Assembly (NCBI GenBank): GCA_033239125.1
Contig: BSWB01000001.1
Location: forward strand, 9,374,501 to 9,438,500
Length of the DNA stretch: 64,000 nucleotides
From: Fagopyrum homotropicum
Taxonomy: Eukaryota > Streptophyta > Magnoliopsida > Caryophyllales > Polygonaceae
Reading direction: 5' to 3'
Shown here: in pieces, positions 44,528 through 54,697 of the stretch
Position numbering within the stretch: the first letter of the stretch is position 1
Layout: each line of letters starts with the position of its first letter
Translations under genes and position numbers: made by a program
The notes under the pieces: model-generated
Databases searched by the model: none
What the model was told of the DNA's origin: nothing
Seen by the model: the letters and a program-made list of their open reading frames with translations, nothing else

Positions 44528-45178
44528 ATTTTTCACATATCGGAATTTTTACATACCGGAATTTTCACATACCGGAATTTCACATGCCGGAATTTCACAT
44601 ACCGGAATTTCACATACCGGAATTTTCACATACCGGAATTTCCAAAACCGGAATTTCACATACCGGAATTTCACATGCCGGAATTTTACATACAAGAATT
44701 TCACATACCGGAATTTCACATACCGGAGCTTCACATACCGGAAGTTCGCATACCGGAAGTTATCATACCGGAATTTCACATACCGGAAGTTCACATACCG
44801 GAAGTTATCATATCATACTAGAAGTTATCATATCATAGCGGACGTTATCATATCATACCGAAAGTTATCATACCGGCAGTTATCATATCATATCGGAAGG
44901 TATCGTACCGGAATTTATTTATTTATTTTCTTTTATTTATTTTTGTCTTTTTTATTTTCTTTATTTATTATTTTTTTGGAATGCATACCGGAGTTTCACA
45001 TTCCGGAAGTTCACATACCGGAATTTCACATACCGGAAGTTCGCATACCAGAGCTTCACATACCCGAAGTTCACATACCCGAAGTTATCATACCGGAAGT
45101 TATCATATCATACCAGAAGTTATCATACCGGAAGTTATCATATCGAAAGTTATCATACCGGAAGTTATAAAAATGGTA
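44528..45178 (+). repeat. Short tandem array B (CACATACCGGAATTT, 15-nt unit)
   Basis: About 39 units in two blocks (44528-44917 and 44984-45178) separated by a T-rich spacer. The basic unit CACATACCGGAATTT drifts to CATACCGGAAGTTAT towards the right. The 15-nt period keeps frames open (HIPEF, HTGIS peptides), which is an artefact of the unit length and composition. Confidence 0.9.
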
Positions 45179-45203
45179 TGAGCAAAAACGCAACATTCAG
45201 GTA

Positions 45204-45343
45204 TCAACCTTGAAGCAACAAAAATGTCTCTAAAAATGGTATAACCTTCTTCTTTGCCCAAAGACGATCAAGACCACTGTCAGCATCACCCTGAGCGAGC
45301 AAATGTTGTAAATTCACCAATGTAAACATCATTGGCATCTGAT
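45204..45343 (-). other. Unique spacer with a protein-like 46-codon reading
   Basis: The only non-repetitive DNA between arrays B and C. On the minus strand it reads QMPMMFTLVNLQHLLAQGD, then ADSGLDRLWAKKKVIPFLETF, and stops at TGA near 45204. The phrase KKVIPFLETF recalls a segment of HECT-type ubiquitin ligases of the UPL1/2 group, but this is a weak memory match. A captured host-gene exon is the likeliest reading. Confidence 0.35.
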
Positions 45344-46290
45344 ATGAACTTCCGGTATGAACGGTACGAACTTCCTGTATAAAAAATTTCGGTAAGAACT
45401 TCCGGTATGAAAAACTTCGTTATGAACTTTCGGTATGAACTTCCGGTATGAACGGTATGAACTTCCGGTATAAACTTTTGGTATGAACTTCCGGTATAAA
45501 AAATTTCGGTATGAACTTCCGGCATGAAAAACTTCATTATGAACTTTTGATATGAACTTTCGGTGTGAACTTCTGGTATGAACGGTATGAACTTTCGGTT
45601 TGAACTTTCGGTATGAACATTCGGTATGAACTTCCGGTATAAAAAATTTCGGTATGAACTTTCGCTATGAAAAACTTCGTTATGAACTTCCGGTGTGAAC
45701 TTTCGGTATGAACTTCCGGTATAAAAAATTTCGGTATGAACTTTTGGTATGAAAAATTTCGTTATGAACTTCCGGTATGAACTTCCGGTATGTAAAATGT
45801 CGGTATAAAAAATTTCGGTATGAACTACCAGTATGAAAAACTTCGTAATGAACTTCCGGTATGAACTTTCGGTATGAACTTCCGGTATGAACTTTCGGTA
45901 TGAACTTTCGGTATGAACTTCCGGTATAAAAAGTATTGGTATTAACATCCGGTATGAAAAACTTCGTTATGAACTTCAGGTATGAACTTCCGGTATGAAC
46001 TTTCGGTATAAACTTCCGGTATAAAAAATTTCGGTATGAACTTCCGTATAAGAAATTTCGGCATAAACTTCCGGTATAAAACATTTTGGTATGAACTTCC
46101 GGTATGAACATCGGGTATGAACTTCCGTATAAGAAATTTCGGTATGAACTTCCGGTATGAAAAATTTCGTTATGAACTTCCGGTATGTAAAATGTCTGGT
46201 ATGTAAGTGTCCGGTATATAAAATGTCCGGTATGTAAATGTTTGGTATGTAAAATGTCCAGTATGTAAATGTCCGGTATGAAAACAGAAA
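45343..46290 (-). repeat. Short tandem array C (inverted relative to B, 13-nt unit)
   Basis: About 60 units of ATGAACTTCCGGT and variants (CTTTCGGT, ATAAAAAATTTCGGT). The reverse complement is ACCGGAAGTTCAT, the array B unit minus two bases. A variant GAAAAACTTCGTTATGAAC recurs at about 45409, 45526, 45669, 45751, 45835, 45956 and 46159, so higher-order units exist. The last 80 bp change to GTAAATGTCCGGTAT forms. Confidence 0.9.
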
Positions 46291-46387
46291 ATAAAAAGGA
46301 AAAGAAAATAAAATAAAGTAAAAAATAAATTCAGTAATTAAAATCAAAATTTACATAACAAACATCAAATATTCTTTCTTTTTTAGT

Positions 46388-46448
46388 AGAAGGGTTAATT
46401 AGTTTTACCTTACCATTAAATGAAAGTGGTAAAAAAATCATGGGGTAT
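46388..46448 (+). repeat. Copy 3 of the 60-bp flanking repeat
   Basis: AGAAGGGTTAATTAGTTTTA, then CCATTAAATGAAAGTGGTAA, ending ATGGGGTAT. It is the inverted partner of 44333-44390. Confidence 0.8.
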
Positions 46449-47870
46449 ATTTACTAAATAGAAAACTAGAAAAGAACTAGTTAGTATATAATAAAATAAA
46501 AAAGACTACTTACCTAATTAGCCCAAAAAAAAGTATGGTGCTTGTAAACACTATACAAGTATATAACATTTGTGCAACGTTACAATTTTGGTGGGGAAAA
46601 AATTCATCAAATTTTTACAGTGTTATTTAACTTTCGTGAAAATTACGGTATTTTGTAAACATCATTAAATAATCGGAATTTTGTAAATGTCATAAAATTT
46701 TGGTGGAATTTAAAAAAATTCATGAAAATTAGTATTAATAAAGAAGCCATAAAAAAGTTATCTTTAACCAACTTCTTTGTTTTTGTTGATGCGTGAAAAT
46801 GTCTCACATCGACAATATAATACTATGTGAACCTAGCATATAAGTTCTAGAGGTACTCTTACTATTGTCTATTGGTTTTAAGATGGAACTCCGAAATCGT
46901 GTGTGCGTAAATTCACTTTAACGTGCAAACCCTTCCCGTTTTAGACATATCGAATATAAAAGATATATTAAAAAGTTTTTAAACGCAATAAAAATTAATA
47001 ATTAATGACGTTTTAAAAAATTAATTTATTAGTGTCATTGTAGACCCAATAAAAATTAATTTATTAGTGTCATGGTTATAAAGCACCAGAAGACTTACTT
47101 GTAAGTCATTTTTTTGAAGGAGAAGAAGACTTGTAAGTCAACAAAGTTGGACTAATCTTGATCAAAGCAATCAAAATAAATTAAGGAAAAGGAAGTGACA
47201 ACCGTTAAACAAAGTTGGCCCTGAATTATTATAAACCCACTCGATCACCTTCCATACTTAACAATCACCTTACAAATTTTATTTACATCATATCACTGTA
47301 TTTTTGTAGTATTATTTCTAGTTTTAAAATGATGTCCTAAACTTTAATTTTCATGAATATACCATTTACGTGGGCGTCTGGAGGACGAAGTAATCCTTGT
47401 TAGGGATTCATGTGACAGTGACAGTGACAATGACAGTGACGTCCTCAACACAAATGGTATAATATTTACGTACGTAGTTTAAGCGCTGTCAAATGGTGTT
47501 GATTTAACAAATGATATAATATTTATGTACGTAGTTTAAGCGCTATCAAACTTTTAGATGAAATTTATTTACGTTGTCAATTACTCTATGACAAAAAAAA
47601 ATATCATTCAATCTAAACAATATTAGAGCTACAAAGTTAGTTTAATATTAAAAAATTAATTAATTGTCGAAGAATACAAATATAAAAATTTCATCTAAAA
47701 GACATATAAAAATTTCATCTAAAAAAATATCATTCAATCTAAAAAAATATCATTCAATCTAAACAATAATAGAGCTACAAAGTTAGCTTACTATTGGAGC
47801 GGACAAACACCTCACAAAGGTGGAGTCCCTCCCATTTTATAACATATTAAGAAAAAAAAACAAATATAAA
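46449..47870. other. Gene-free; LTR-like and minisatellite debris
   Basis: 46790-46960 contains ATGTCTCACATCG, ATATAAGTTCTAGAGGTACT and TTAAGATGGAACTCC, a word order common in plant copia LTRs. An imperfect direct duplication at about 47450-47560 shares ACGTAGTTTAAGCGCT. There is a GACAGT microsatellite at about 47416-47443 and tandem ATATCATTCAATCTAAA at 47714-47765. No gene. Confidence 0.4.
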
Positions 47871-47872
47871 AA

Positions 47873-47945
47873 TTTCCACAGCCGGGAATCGAACCCTCCA
47901 AGGTGAAAGACATATCTTAGCCGTTGAACAACAATGAATTTGTTG
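47873..47945 (-). other. tRNA-like segment, probable SINE head or tRNA relic
   Basis: On the minus strand GGTTCGATTCCCGG (a perfect B box) is preceded by CTTTCAC (a Glu UUC anticodon-loop look-alike) and by CAACGGCTAAGAT, a poor A box. The acceptor and anticodon stems do not close, so it is not a working tRNA. A tRNA-derived SINE head or a pseudogene fits. Confidence 0.4.
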
Positions 47946-48589
47946 ATATTTTAACACCCATAATATTAGTAATAGCATTGAGGCGCATACCCCATTTGCT
48001 TGAGCGTATGCGGTGCAACACATTTACCCCAATTCTTGGTGTTGTCGGGCACAAATCCCTAGGTCTTTACCCTATTTTTAACTTGGACTATAAATAGTTG
48101 TTTGTAGACAAAAAAAAAAAATATGTATCTTCCTCTTTTCCCTTTCTATAATAAGATTGAAAAAACATTTAGATTACATTTGAGAGATTATGTATGCAAA
48201 TTTGAATATTATTGAATTTTATTGGCTGAATTTGCAATGTGGGCCTTTTACAATGTAGAGTTTGAATTTAGGGCCTCCAAATTATTTATTTAGAAAATGG
48301 GCTCCTATATACTAAATGAAATCAGAAAAAGTACAAAAATATTGATAATCATTGATTTGATTGGTGACAATGTTGATGGACATTTTACAAGGAATTTGTG
48401 CCAAATAAATGCAACCCTTTTTCTTCCCTATTTATAAACTCATGTTCCTTTTTCTTCCCTTTAAATGCAGGTCCTTTCTTTTTCCATAGCTCAAATTCTT
48501 CCAAACACAGGTCCTTTCTTCTTTCCTTCACCGGAATCTGGAAGCAATCCGCTGTTCTATTTCTGGGTAAGCAACAACGTTTGTTTTTG
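47946..48589. other. Gene-free; poly(A)-ended segment and paired GGGCC words
   Basis: 47980-48120 ends in a 12-base A run and could be a short retroposon. At 48238-48315 GTGGGCC, AGGGCCTCC and TGGGCTCC follow each other; similar words in inverted order occur at 52755-52830. Short pyrimidine-rich direct repeats (GGTCCTTTCTT) lie at 48470-48520. Confidence 0.35.
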
Positions 48590-48920
48590 GGTAAGCAATA
48601 TCCAAAACTGCATACCCAAACTGCACACGCAAATACTCAATAAGTAATACAAAAAATGCATATCAATAATCACTCAATAAGCAATACCCAAAAATGCATA
48701 CCCAAAAAATGCATACCCAAAAATATGCATACCCAAAAGTATGCATATCAATCACTCAATAAACAATATTCAAAACTGCACACATATACTCAAAAATGAA
48801 TACCCAAATTGCACACACATACTTAATAAGCAATATCCAAAAAATACATATTAATCACTCAATAAGCAATACCCAAAAAATTCATACCCAAAAAAATGCA
48901 TATCAATCACTCAATAAGCA
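48590..48920 (+). repeat. Short repeat field (ATGCATACCCAAAA-type), left part
   Basis: Irregular repeats of GCATACCCAAAA, CACTCAATAAGCAATA and ACTGCACACA words. The field is split by the solo LTR and continues after 51972. Confidence 0.75.
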
Positions 48921-51900
48921 TGTAACACCCCAAGTTCTCGGAACTCGGGGAGCTACTGGTTAGGACCTCACAATGGGTCCCGACCTTGGTTTAACAACAA
49001 CATTACTTGGATCTTACAACAAGGCACAAATGTACTTAAAATAATTTCGAAACATAATATTTTTATTGTATGAATGTACACATGTGACAGCCTTACAAAA
49101 CATAAACATATACATAACATGCATGCTGTATGGGAGACTCCCCCGTCCCCATCCAATGAGTACGTGGACCCGGCTGACCATCCGTCCATAATCTCTCTGC
49201 AACTGTTTATCTCTACAAAGTCTACAACACGGATAAACCGTTAACTAACAATCTAAATATAAGAAGAATAAAGATAGCACAAACACAACCAAGATAACAT
49301 AAAACAATCAACATGCTGGCACACAAACCGGTTATTATCTAGTAGTTAAGTGATTCACCTTATTTTATTTTATAGTTGTGGCACGAGAATCTTAAGAGTT
49401 CTCGCCTCCGTTCCTTATCCAACTGGGTGTAGGTCTAGCTTACCTCCGCCGGTAGCATCACTACAAACCGAGTGTGGACTAGTCCCTAAAGAAACCCCCA
49501 GCGCCCTCAGGCTAACTGAGCAGAATGCCACCGCCCATTACTCTTAGGCCAAAGTATAGGTCGGTAGATAATTATTACTAAAATATAACTACAAACATCT
49601 CATTCACACACACCACTATCATTATCCACACTCGTATTTAGAAGTCAACTAAGTAAGCCCAAAGGACTTACCTGAATCAAATCATAATCCCGTTCTCTCG
49701 ACTCGATCTGTATCCCCAGGAACTCAACCGCCTGTTATAAAAGGTAAGTGGATCAATAATGTATCCCACTTAATTAGAAGTCTCTGACTTCTAAGATATT
49801 TAACTCTATCATCAGATAAATTACCAAAATACCCTTATACGGGTAAATGACCATTTTACCCATGGTCCCAAAAACTCTCAAAGATCCTATAATATATGCC
49901 CAAACCTTTCTTTAGGTCTTAGTTTCGTAATCTAACTCTTGAGAGTTAGTTTAGGTAGAACTTATAGATTACACATTTTTCTTAACTTTTAACAAGGTCA
50001 CTAAAGTCCAACTTTAGCCTATGATACGAGTCCCGAATAAAAAAATAAAATTCTAACAAAAATCTCTAAGTCTTCCATGTTATGCACTCTATCCATAGAA
50101 GTAAGAACTTCCCAAAAATACCTAATAATCAATTCTACACAAATTCCCAAAGTCGGTTCCACAACCAGAAAATTCAGACTTAGCCAATATTGAGTGTTTA
50201 TAAACTGCTCAACCAGTCCACTTTGGACCTTCATAGATCTAAATCCAACCGTTGGATCAACCTCAACTTTTGATACATCACACTATACATGACACTCTAT
50301 AACATACTAAAAATTGAACGGTGGATTGTATTTTTAAGGTATCTAAATGTAAGTTCAAAAATGACAACACAGCACAAAATGCTTCCAGCACTTGGAGAAT
50401 TTCAGCAATATCTAGAAAACTGTTTAATGTCCCAACTTCGAAAAATCATAACTCCTAAACCACTTGCTGGATTCCTCCCAAATTTTAATATGTTCTACAA
50501 TAATATGTCAACTATATTATATCCAAAATTCAAGTCCAACCGAGATCAAAAGCCTATTCAAAACTATCTCACAAAACAGCATCACATGCTGTTTTCTCAA
50601 CACTCAGCACACTTAAAAAAACTGTATGAAGAGTCAACTTTGAAACAACATAACTCTCAAACTGTAACATGGATTTCTCTAAATTTTTAGTATGTTTTAC
50701 TATGCAATACCGTCTATGACATATCCGAAAACAAGCCAAAAAGGAAGAGTCTAACTCACCCAAAATTGGACCCAAAGTTGACTGCTCGTCAATGTTGGAA
50801 AGCTAGAAAAGATGTATCAGCTCTTTGTAGTTTTCCTTTGGCTGCGATGTATGGGTTCTAAGATGACTTAGCAGCAACTAAGCATTTAAATAAATGGAGG
50901 GAAGGAAGAGCATGTCATGCTCACTACGAATCTCGACAAGGAGGGAGGAGAGAGTTACTCGAGCCTGCTGTCGCTTGGAAGAGGAGAGCCATGTGCCCCG
51001 GTCGCCCCAGAAGGCACACCAGCGGTAGGTAAGGGCGCACCCACAGCCAGGGCAGGACGGCGAGATCGCGGACTTCTACACTTGTTGCTGCGTGCTAGCG
51101 TGGACAAAGGGAGAAAGATCGATCTCGATCTGTGGGTTGCCGGTTGATGGACTCCATGACATGAAGGGTGAAGGAACACGAGTGTAGAACCCGGCTGTTG
51201 GCTTGACGACACCTCGAGCAGTGGTCGAGCCCGCCTTCCAGTTGGAGTCACTGTCTTCGGCCGGCACAAACGAGGCTTCACTTTTGGTGTAAGGAGGGGT
51301 TTTGCCAGCGCCTCTATGGCCTTTCTTCATTGCTGGTGCAGGGAGAGGCTTCGCCGACACCCTTAGTGGTTGTTGCGTGCGAGGTAGGTACAACAGGAGG
51401 TTATCAAGGGGCGGGCTAGGGTTTACGGGAGATGAGGGACGCCTCACGTACGAAGGGAGAAGCACGGCTGGCGTCTCCACTGGGCTGGTGCACATCTCCT
51501 TGCTGGGCTCGTGTAGAAGGCGACATCAATGAGGGAAGCAAGCTAAACGGGCCCAAACAAGGTGAGGAGTGTGGTGTGTGGCATGGGCTGAAGCAAGGCC
51601 CGACTGCCATAATATAAATGGGCTGGAGAAGATCAAGGTGCAAGGTAAAAAAATGGGCTGGAATTTAAGGCCTTGTCAAGGCTTGTCCTAAGCTTGTCGG
51701 TGACGTTGTCATGGTCTCGTCATGGTCTTGTCAAAACTCGTCGGTGGTGTCGTCATGGCCTCGTCATGATCTCGTCTAGGATATGAACTCATGGTTGCAA
51801 GTTAGGGTTTAGTGTTATTTTTCTATCATTTTATGTGAGAAAAGGTCTTAAATAAAATGATAGAATTTGTGATGGAACCGGAAGTTAGGTGAAATGAAAA

Positions 51901-51972
51901 AAAACAACGGATCGAAATCCGGTTTGACTCGGAATTGATTCAAAGAAAAGAAAAAAAATTCCAGATATTACA
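48921..51972 (+). mobile_element. Solo LTR, 3.05 kb, same family as 22087-24962
   Basis: Starts TGTAACACCCC and ends CCAGATATTACA, flanked by a perfect 5-bp duplication AAGCA (48916-48920 and 51973-51977). No gag or pol inside. GC-rich text at 50930-51560 gives open frames on both strands with no domain signature. The TCGTCATGG repeat block (about 51663-51782) parallels that of the other copy. It lies inside the ATGCATACCC repeat field. Confidence 0.88.
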
Positions 51973-51977
51973 AAGCA

Positions 51978-52310
51978 AATACCAAAAACTGCACACATAT
52001 ACTCAAAAATGCATACCCAAAATACACATATACTCAATAATCAATACCCAAAAAAAAAAACTATCTTCAATAACAAATATATACCCCAAACAACAAAAGC
52101 ATATCTTCAATGATGCATACCCAAAATGCACACACATAGACTCGATTTAAAACAATACCCAAAAAATGCAAACATAAAGTAATCAATCTCTTTCATAATA
52201 CATACTCAAACTGCACACACAAAATCAAACACATACCCACTACTACTTACTAAAACGAATCAAATGCATACCAAAAATCTAGTAAAAACAGCTTACCCAA
52301 AAAATACAGA
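51978..52310 (+). repeat. Short repeat field, right part
   Basis: Resumes the array of 48590-48920 with ATACCCAAAA, TGCACACATA and ACTCAATAA words, and fades out near 52310. Confidence 0.7.
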
Positions 52311-53449
52311 TTTGGTTCCCGGCAACGACGGAGCATACAACGGTGAGAGAGAGGGTTGGTGACGGAACGACGATTAGACAGCGGCGCCGGCGCCGGAAAC
52401 CAGTGGGGTAACCCCTCCTCGTGTCAACCTTGACGGCGAAACCCTGGATCTCTCGCTTGCCCTACTCCCGCTCGAAGGAAACCCTAGATCTCTCGCTCAC
52501 CCTTCGGTGTCTGCTTGGTGGCCAAATGTCCTAGCGGCGAAACAGTGCTCTCTGTCGTTGAAACTCCGGCGGATCTCCGTTTCATCCTCTATTTCTCCTT
52601 CCTCTCTTTCGTTCCTTTCTAGATCTGTTTTCTCTCTCTTTACAAAGAGAATGAATGTTTTCTCTTTCTCCTCTGCAAATAATACCAACAGTCATTTAAA
52701 ATTCAAATTTTTTTGACAGTCCATCCATCCATCTTTTCTTTACAACTCACAAACACACCTATTAATTTTTTTGCAGGCCTAAATTATACTACGAGCCCAC
52801 TTTGCAAAAGTGAAATTTTAGGAGCCCTATTTTCCTCATTTAGTCAATTTTATTCAAGGTTTTCGTTTGAAGTACTCGTATCTTTATTCTCTTTGTGATT
52901 ATGCTTCATCTATTTTTATTTATTTATCTCATGTCTAGTTACATCTCTTTTGTAAGGTTGGGGTGAAATTCTCAATCTATGATTCAAATGTTATAATTTT
53001 GATTATGTATGATTGACGATAATATGCTTTGCTTTGAGTCAATGTTGAGAGGATGTAATGTGAATCGTGCTACTCAGCTCTCGTTTACTTATTAAACGAA
53101 CGACATTCATATTTTAATTTGTTAAAATTTATTAATCTAGACTTGAATATGACTCCTCTATAAATGAGTTTAACCTACAAAATTTAAAGATATTTATCGA
53201 ATATTATACAAGAACTCACGCAACTTGCAACGCCTTTAATTAAAATAATGTAGAATAAGGTTGTAATTTCAAAGTCCGTTTCGGGAAATATTGAGGAAAA
53301 GCGAGATCGGGTCTCGGGTTTTAGTGCAACCGGGTTTGTGCGAGTTGGAGTGCCGGCACGCAGGCCCATTGGGTCTTGTAGCCCACTCGTTTCTCGCTCA
53401 ACCAAGGATGGCTCGTAATAAATCCGGGTAATGCCCATGCTTGGTTTGG
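52311..53449. other. Gene-free; GC-richer leader-like segment then A+T-rich DNA
   Basis: 52320-52560 is GC-rich with CGGCGCCGGCGCCGG and two CCCTAGATCTCTCGCT-like repeats, like a gene 5' region. No domain can be read from the short open frames on either strand. 52840-53180 has nothing recognisable. Confidence 0.35.
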
Positions 53450-53711
53450 TTGGCTCCTGTTACTTGCTCAGTAGGCGTGGTGCTTTTGGACCTTGCTTGG
53501 ACTTTGCTTTTGTATTGATGAATATATTAGCAGCAATTTTTTGTTTCAAGTGCAATTTAAGTGGGCCAGGGGTATTTTTGGTTATCACGTGAGTTTTGAA
53601 GACTTCCCCTGCTGGAAAAATTATAGAGAGAACAAAATGAGTTTTTTGAGTAGGTCTCTCACAAGAAAAAGACAGAAAAAGGGAAACAAAAGGAAGAGAG
53701 AGAATCCATAG

Positions 53712-54074
53712 CAGTGTGTTTGGATAGCTCCCAAATCCCAGAATTTTAATTCAAATGAGTGATTTCCAAAATTCTGTTTGTCAATTTCCCCATTTGGATA
53801 TTAAATCCCTGAATTTTTGGAATCCCATGAGAAAATATCAAGAGATTTGGAAAGCCCAAAATACTCCCTCGAAATTCCATCTATATTGACGTTTTTTTAA
53901 GAATCCCTTCTTTTTAATACAATAATTCCGAATTCCCTTCTTTTTAACATTTTTACGAAATGTTAAGGGAATTGATAAATGATTTGAATTCCTCTCATTT
54001 AAATTCCCTTCATTTAAATTCCCATCATTTGGACATTTCCATGACATTTATAAATTCTCCATCCAAACACACTC
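53712..54074. mobile_element. MITE, 363 bp, CAGTGTGTTTGGAT termini
   Basis: The left terminus CAGTGTGTTTGGAT pairs with the right terminus (reverse complement GAGTGTGTTTGGAT). TAG is duplicated at 53709-53711 and 54075-54077. Repeated AAATTCCC/GGGAATT words near both ends pair with each other. A 3-bp duplication and the TGTTTGG terminus suggest a PIF/Harbinger relative. Confidence 0.75.
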
Positions 54075-54401
54075 TAGGAGATCTCTTGTTTACACGCAAA
54101 ATAGAAGGAGGAGAGAGACTCTGGAGAGGATCTTACGCAGCAGAAGAATAGAAAAGAGAAGCAGTAGAGCGCCTCTAGGGTTACGGAAACAAGATAACAA
54201 GAAAGAGGAAGAGAGAAGGTCAAGCTTTCCGGTTCGATGGTTTGCGAGAACAAGGTTCGGTTGAAGAAGAGCGAAGTTCGGAGGTCAGATCCGAAAGAGC
54301 ATTGTTCTGGCGGTTGCAGGGAGGTGTTCGCAGCTTCATTATAAGGGAGTATTCTTTCTGTTCTTGTGCTGTTGTTCCAGATCTGTTGAATCTGTTCTTG
54401 G

Positions 54402-54642
54402 TGTTGGTCCCTCCTTAATCAAGCCCGATTAATAAATGGGTTATCCGACTAATTGGATATAAGTCCAATGGGCTAAGATCCACAAATTGAGAGCTCTAAG
54501 CAAGTTGTGAGAGTGCCTACACAAAAACTTGTAGCATTCCTTCTTCACATAAATATAAGTGAGTTTGTATCAATTAAGTCATTGACTTAATTAATTCATA
54601 TTCCCATTCTACCAACACGAAAGTGAGAGGTTTTTCCCAACA
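54402..54642 (+). repeat. 5' LTR of the young copia element
   Basis: 241 bp. It differs from the 3' LTR by CTTCTTCACAT versus CTTCTCCACAT and by GTGAGAGG versus GTGGGAGG. ACATAAATATAAGTG near 54548 may be its TATA region. Confidence 0.95.
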
Positions 54643-54644
54643 AC

Positions 54645-54656
54645 TGGTATCAGAGC
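54645..54656 (+). other. Primer-binding site of the young copia element
   Basis: TGGTATCAGAGC, complementary to the 3' end of initiator tRNA-Met, two bases after the 5' LTR. Confidence 0.93.
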
Positions 54657-54697
54657 GAGGTTAGTCCGGTCATTATTCCTTAACTCGTGTTGACAAG

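Noticed and set aside
44413..44838. Long open frames with HIPEF/HTGIS peptide repeats
   Set aside because: Produced by a 15-nt repeat unit without stop codons; several frames on both strands are open at once.
43537..46290. CRISPR-like array
   Set aside because: Repeats are contiguous without unique spacers, and the genome is a plant's.
45286..46347. Long minus-strand frames with IPEVHTESSYRKF repeats
   Set aside because: Same cause: short tandem units lacking stops, with no independent coding evidence.
50917..51643. Cluster of open frames on both strands in GC-rich DNA
   Set aside because: Lies inside the solo LTR 48921-51972. No family signature, and the related LTR copy does not preserve the frames.
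52497..52716. Charged frame on the minus strand and Ser/Phe-rich frame on the plus strand
   Set aside because: Pyrimidine-rich leader-like sequence gives both; no homology recognised.
48238..52830. Possible large inverted-repeat transposon bordered by GGGCC words
   Set aside because: Only short words match in inverted order (GGGCTCCTA, GTGGGC); no continuous terminal repeat or target duplication could be aligned.
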